The notes below the pieces were generated by a model. The model searched no databases. It was not told where the DNA came from and worked only from the letters and a program-made list of their open reading frames with translations. The position numbers and the translations under genes were made by a program. DNA of 10,807 nucleotides from JALVIU01 sp964462295. Lineage in GTDB: Bacteria; Atribacterota; JALVIU01. Positions 7,396-10,807 of this stretch are shown here, piece after piece; position 1 is the stretch's first letter, and each line of letters starts with the position of its first letter. The stretch is from assembly GCA_964462295.1 (NCBI GenBank), contig CAYWXH010000055.1:1-10807 (forward strand). The letters are read 5' to 3'.

Positions 7396-7405
7396 TTTTG
7401 CAGTC

Positions 7406-8593
7406 ATGAAAAATCACAAAATAATATTTATTTTTTTCTTAATATTATCTTTTACCCTATTTATATATCCAATTACTACCCATGCAAAATCCTTAACTGT
7501 ATGGATAAGTTGGGAAGGCAATAACAAGTACGAAGAGATTGCAAAACTTTTTAAAAACCAAGAAGGTATAGATATTAAGATCGTATATGTCCCAAAGATT
7601 TATCAAAAAATAAAAACAGTTGCAAAGGGAGGGGGAGAACTTCCTGATATAGCCCTTTTAAGAAATACATACATTGGAGAACTTGCAAAAGAAGGCATCG
7701 TAAAGCCCATACCCAAGACATTGGAAACCGGCATCTCCGAAAAAGGGAAAATAGCCTTTTCATATGATAAAAAATTGTTTGGTATACCTTTTTATTTTGA
7801 TGCACAGGTCATCTATTATAATCCTTGGCTTCTAAAAAGAGCAAAAATAGAAAAGATAGGGCCTTCATGGACTCTTGCCGATCTGGAAAAATATGGAAAA
7901 ATGCTTAAACAGTTAAAGGGGATTACTCCCCTGGCATGGGGGGCATATAGTCCTTATTTTTTTGGCGGTTTTGAGTATTCTTTTAGAAAGGATTGTATAA
8001 AATGTGAAAGGATGCGATTTTTTACATCTGCCACGGAAAAAGCCATACTATACTATAAGAAGCTTATAAAAGAGGGTATAGGGGTATCAATGGATAGAAA
8101 TGCTTTTTTATCAGGGTTTAAAAGGGGTAAGATTGGTTTTATAATATTTGGCACCTTTATTCTTCCGAACTTTATAAAAGAGGGTGTCTCTTTTGGAACT
8201 CTTCCACTTCCTATAAATCCTGAAACAACAAGGCGGGTGGCATCCTATCTGGATTACAAGGGGTTTATCTCCTTCAAAAACATAAAAGAAAATGATAATG
8301 TATACAAATTTCTTACATTCCTAAAGAAAAAAGAGGTACAGTTTGACTTCTGTAACCCCCTTTACAAATTTCCTGATAATCCAGATGCACTATCTTCTGT
8401 ACTTTCTAAAAATAAGTACTTATCTCCCTTAAAAGAAACTGTACAGACAGGGATTATTGCACCAAAAGAACCCATCTACCTATACTACAATAAAGCACTT
8501 TCCAATGTTTTAAAACTTATACTTGTCAAAAATGTCCCTATAAACAAGGCGTTTACTGTAGGTAAAAAATACCTAAAAGGGAAAGAAAAATAA
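7406..8593 (+). CDS. Extracellular solute-binding protein, MalE-like (carbohydrate-type ABC importer)
   Basis: Periplasmic receptor that would capture a sugar-like solute and deliver it to the permease encoded next. Seen: 395 residues with a typical Sec signal peptide (basic MKNHK, hydrophobic 6-21, likely cleavage after THA at residue 27). There is no lipobox cysteine, so it should be a soluble periplasmic protein rather than a lipoprotein. The mature part has the family-1 binding-protein pattern: TVWISWEGNN at the start, IAKLFKNQ, a GELPDIALL segment (77-85), LFGIPFYFDAQVIYYNP (124-140), and FLSGFKRGKIGFIIFGTF (234-251). Odd: a Cys-x2-Cys pair (Cys197, Cys200) in an exported protein. The start ATG has GGGAGG upstream. 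The permease gene starts 7 nt after the stop. The substrate cannot be read from sequence; sugar, oligosaccharide or glycerol phosphate are all plausible. Confidence 0.9.
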   Translation: MKNHKIIFIFFLILSFTLFIYPITTHAKSLTVWISWEGNNKYEEIAKLFKNQEGIDIKIVYVPKIYQKIKTVAKGGGELPDIALLRNTYIGELAKEGIVKPIPKTLETGISEKGKIAFSYDKKLFGIPFYFDAQVIYYNPWLLKRAKIEKIGPSWTLADLEKYGKMLKQLKGITPLAWGAYSPYFFGGFEYSFRKDCIKCERMRFFTSATEKAILYYKKLIKEGIGVSMDRNAFLSGFKRGKIGFIIFGTFILPNFIKEGVSFGTLPLPINPETTRRVASYLDYKGFISFKNIKENDNVYKFLTFLKKKEVQFDFCNPLYKFPDNPDALSSVLSKNKYLSPLKETVQTGIIAPKEPIYLYYNKALSNVLKLILVKNVPINKAFTVGKKYLKGKEK

Positions 8594-8600
8594 CTCCACT

Positions 8601-10807
8601 ATGGAAAAGATATGGGGAGGAAAGAATAAGGGATTTATCCTATTGTTCCCTACCCTACTTGTATTTTTTCTCATCGAGATATACCCTTTTTTATATGGGG
8701 TATATCTCACTTTATCAAAAGGTGGTCATTATTTCAAATATGTAATCTCTGATCCAAATCTTATCCTTTCATTTAAGATAAGCCTCTTATACAGTATACT
8801 TTCCGTTACTTTTACCTTTTTACTGGGTTTTCTATTTGCGGTTACATTTGAAAGAGATCTAACATTAAAACCTATTTATGAACTTTTATTTTTTATCCCC
8901 TGGGCCATTCCAAAATATATATTCATTTTATCTTTTCGTGCTATACTACACGGATACAATGGCAATTCTCTTTTTAATTCTCTATTTGGAACTCACTTCA
9001 ATCTTGTTGATTCTACATTCTACTCTTGGGCAGCAGTTCTTATTGTAAGTGTTATCCTCTCTCTTCCATTTACTACTCTTATCATCCGAAATGCACTTGG
9101 AACAACAGAGAAGGAACTTAAATATGTATCACATATAGATGGGGCAACACCATTGGAATATTATGTAAATATAGCCCTTCCCCAGATATATCCTATACTT
9201 GTGCCTTTTATCACTTTAGAATTTATAAAGGCCTTTAAGGTCTTTAATGTAGTCTATCTCCTTACACAGGGAGGTCCTCCTCTTTTAGAAGGCTTTGGAG
9301 AAAAAAGCATTGTAGGTGCAACTACTACACTTACCCTTTTATCATACAGCATGTTCTCCGAAGGGAATGACCCAATAATAGGGATAAGCTATTCCATTAT
9401 CATTGGGCTTATGGTGCTTTTTTTCCTATTTTTACTCTTTCTCTCTTTTCATATAACAAAAAGATACAAAAGATACAAAGGTCTATTTGTTGTAATGCCC
9501 TTTCTCTTTCATAGCCTTGGACTATTTCCAAAAATAGGACTTGGTATTTGGGAAGTTTCTCTTATTTTACTTTATCTTCCATCACTTTACTACTACATAA
9601 AGAGAAACCCTATCTTTAGAAGGGTCTTTGCCTACGAATTCTTTGCAGACATCTTGATAAATATACTATTTATGTGGATAAAGGCATCTCCTTTTAGCTT
9701 CTCTATAGGGACTATCTTTACATTCTTTATGTTTTTATTTATAAGGCCAAATATCACTATATGGGGTGGGAGTAAGGTAGGATATAGAGAGTTTTACAAA
9801 AGAACACTTTATTGGCTCTCTATTGTGATAGTAAGCGGCTTCTTTATTTTACAAGAGAAATTCATAAAAGGAATAATATCTTATCTTTTACCATTTCTTA
9901 TAAAGATAGAGGATAGCCTTAAATATATAACCATAGGGACCCTCTTCCTATCACTTCTCTTATCTGACGGGATAGTAACACGATTAATTATTTTAACACT
10001 TCTTATTTTCATATTTCTACTGGATAAAAAAACATACAAAAGAGAAAATCATCCACTATTTCACCTATTCTTGGCAATATATCTCTTTGTTCTTATCCTT
10101 CCCCTCTATTGTATAGTATGGATGAGTCTTTCTGCAGAAAATACACTACTTATCACCTCTCTTTTACCACATCCTATAACCTTTTCTAACTTTTCAAAGA
10201 TAATCAGTAAGGAAAATTTTTTACTATTTGCAAAAAATAGCTTATTCGTATCTTCTTTTACCTTTGTATTAGTCATCATATTCTCACTTGGATTTTCCCT
10301 GTATCTTGCAAGAAAAAAGGGTTTATTGGGAGATTTTCTAAAAAATATCATGATATATATCTCTTCTTTTACAGGCATTTATACACTCTTACCTTTGTAC
10401 ATAGTATTTCGATATCTATATCTTTTAAATAATCTATGGGCACTATCCCTTATTTTTACGGTAAATGTCCTTCCTGTGGCTATTCTATCCATATCTGGTG
10501 CTATATCCAATCTTTCACCCTCATTTGAAGAGGCTGCCTCTTTAGATGGTGCAAGACCATGGCAGATACTTCTTTATATTATCTTTCCTCTTATTCGTCC
10601 ATCTATTATTGTCTCTGGAATCTTAGGGTTTATGGGGGCATGGGGAGGATTTTTTGCACCTCTTATATTCTTAAATGAGACAGAAAAATATACTATTCCG
10701 ATAAAGTTATTCTCTTATGTAGGAGAGATTGGAAGTCAATACCCCTCCTGGACACTCTTCTCCGCAGGAGCTCTAATTTCATCTATACCCATCTTCCTAT
10801 TATTTTT
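8601..10807 (+). CDS. Single-chain ABC importer permease: MalF-like and MalG-like domains joined by an extra membrane region (partial, runs off the right edge)
   Basis: Inner-membrane channel of a carbohydrate-type importer, normally a MalF/MalG heterodimer, here in one chain. Seen: 735 codons and two bases without a stop. Residues 1-290 are MalF-like: TM1 at 11-36, a permease core, a coupling-loop sequence HIDGATPLEYYVNIALP (178-194), and an end at the basic KRYKRYK (287-293). Residues 294-482 hold about six to eight further hydrophobic segments with no family I recognise. Residues 483-735 are MalG-like: TM1 at 486-509 with LPLYCIVWMSLS, then a canonical EAA loop EEAASLDGARPWQILLYIIF (643-662) and a following TM; roughly the last 20-40 residues are missing. 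ATG 8601 is the first start after an in-frame TAA at 8574. It has only a weak, distant SD (AAGGGAAAG, 8577-8585), so translation is probably coupled to the upstream stop. A MalK-like ATPase is expected but not seen. Confidence 0.88.
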   Translation, partial: MEKIWGGKNKGFILLFPTLLVFFLIEIYPFLYGVYLTLSKGGHYFKYVISDPNLILSFKISLLYSILSVTFTFLLGFLFAVTFERDLTLKPIYELLFFIPWAIPKYIFILSFRAILHGYNGNSLFNSLFGTHFNLVDSTFYSWAAVLIVSVILSLPFTTLIIRNALGTTEKELKYVSHIDGATPLEYYVNIALPQIYPILVPFITLEFIKAFKVFNVVYLLTQGGPPLLEGFGEKSIVGATTTLTLLSYSMFSEGNDPIIGISYSIIIGLMVLFFLFLLFLSFHITKRYKRYKGLFVVMPFLFHSLGLFPKIGLGIWEVSLILLYLPSLYYYIKRNPIFRRVFAYEFFADILINILFMWIKASPFSFSIGTIFTFFMFLFIRPNITIWGGSKVGYREFYKRTLYWLSIVIVSGFFILQEKFIKGIISYLLPFLIKIEDSLKYITIGTLFLSLLLSDGIVTRLIILTLLIFIFLLDKKTYKRENHPLFHLFLAIYLFVLILPLYCIVWMSLSAENTLLITSLLPHPITFSNFSKIISKENFLLFAKNSLFVSSFTFVLVIIFSLGFSLYLARKKGLLGDFLKNIMIYISSFTGIYTLLPLYIVFRYLYLLNNLWALSLIFTVNVLPVAILSISGAISNLSPSFEEAASLDGARPWQILLYIIFPLIRPSIIVSGILGFMGAWGGFFAPLIFLNETEKYTIPIKLFSYVGEIGSQYPSWTLFSAGALISSIPIFLLF
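9459..9476 (+). repeat. Tandem duplication of a 9-bp unit
   Basis: AAAAGATAC occurs twice in tandem (9459-9467, 9468-9476). It encodes part of the basic KRYKRYK that closes the MalF-like half of the permease, just before the extra membrane region. It is small and may be incidental. Confidence 0.6.

Noticed and set aside
10106..10378. Minus-strand 90-codon frame opposite the permease gene.
   Set aside because: It lies wholly opposite a clear MalG-like coding region and shows no motif of its own.
8601..10807. The idea that the long permease is two genes joined by a missed frameshift or stop.
   Set aside because: Codon-by-codon reading keeps one frame to the last bases, with no stop and with hydrophobic, codon-typical sequence throughout the middle block.

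Overview
This AT-rich window (roughly one-third G+C by eye; rich in ATA, AGA and CTT/TTA codons) comes from a bacterium. The SD-led, tightly packed genes, sigma-70-like promoters and a Sec-exported solute-binding protein without a lipobox suggest an anaerobic, hydrogen-metabolising, Gram-negative-type organism, possibly thermophilic. The sequence alone does not give a species, and the lifestyle is inference.

Positions 39-7224, minus strand: a five-gene operon for a soluble, NAD(P)-linked [NiFe] hydrogenase of the HoxEFUYH type (group 3d-like). In transcription order it encodes HoxE (7224-6763), a HoxF fused to a GltD/NfnB-like NAD(P)H oxidoreductase (6740-3756), a HoxU extended by a truncated NuoG/molybdopterin-oxidoreductase-like domain (about 3756-2014), HoxY (2017-1475) and HoxH (1463-39). 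Gaps are 22 nt or less and two junctions overlap. HoxY/HoxH form the H2-activating module; HoxE/F/U form the diaphorase and Fe-S wire. The two unusual features are the second flavin/pyridine-nucleotide module on HoxF and the extra cluster and domain on HoxU. Together they suggest a hydrogenase that can exchange electrons with two nucleotide pools. No maturation protease or hyp gene lies in the window.

Positions 7225-7405: a divergent intergenic region with two good back-to-back sigma-70-like promoters, one for each direction, and a pair of TTCCGAA palindromes 32 bp apart around the hydrogenase promoter.

Positions 7406-10807, plus strand: a carbohydrate-type ABC importer operon. It starts with a MalE-like periplasmic binding protein (7406-8593). 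Seven bases later comes a very long permease gene (8601 to beyond the window end) with no stop codon inside the window. Its translation shows a MalF-like permease, then about 190 residues of extra hydrophobic sequence, then a MalG-like permease, all in one reading frame. This single-chain MalF-X-MalG permease is the most unusual architecture here, together with the HoxF-GltD fusion. No ATPase gene is present; it is presumably beyond the right edge or elsewhere. No rRNA, tRNA, CRISPR array or mobile element was seen.
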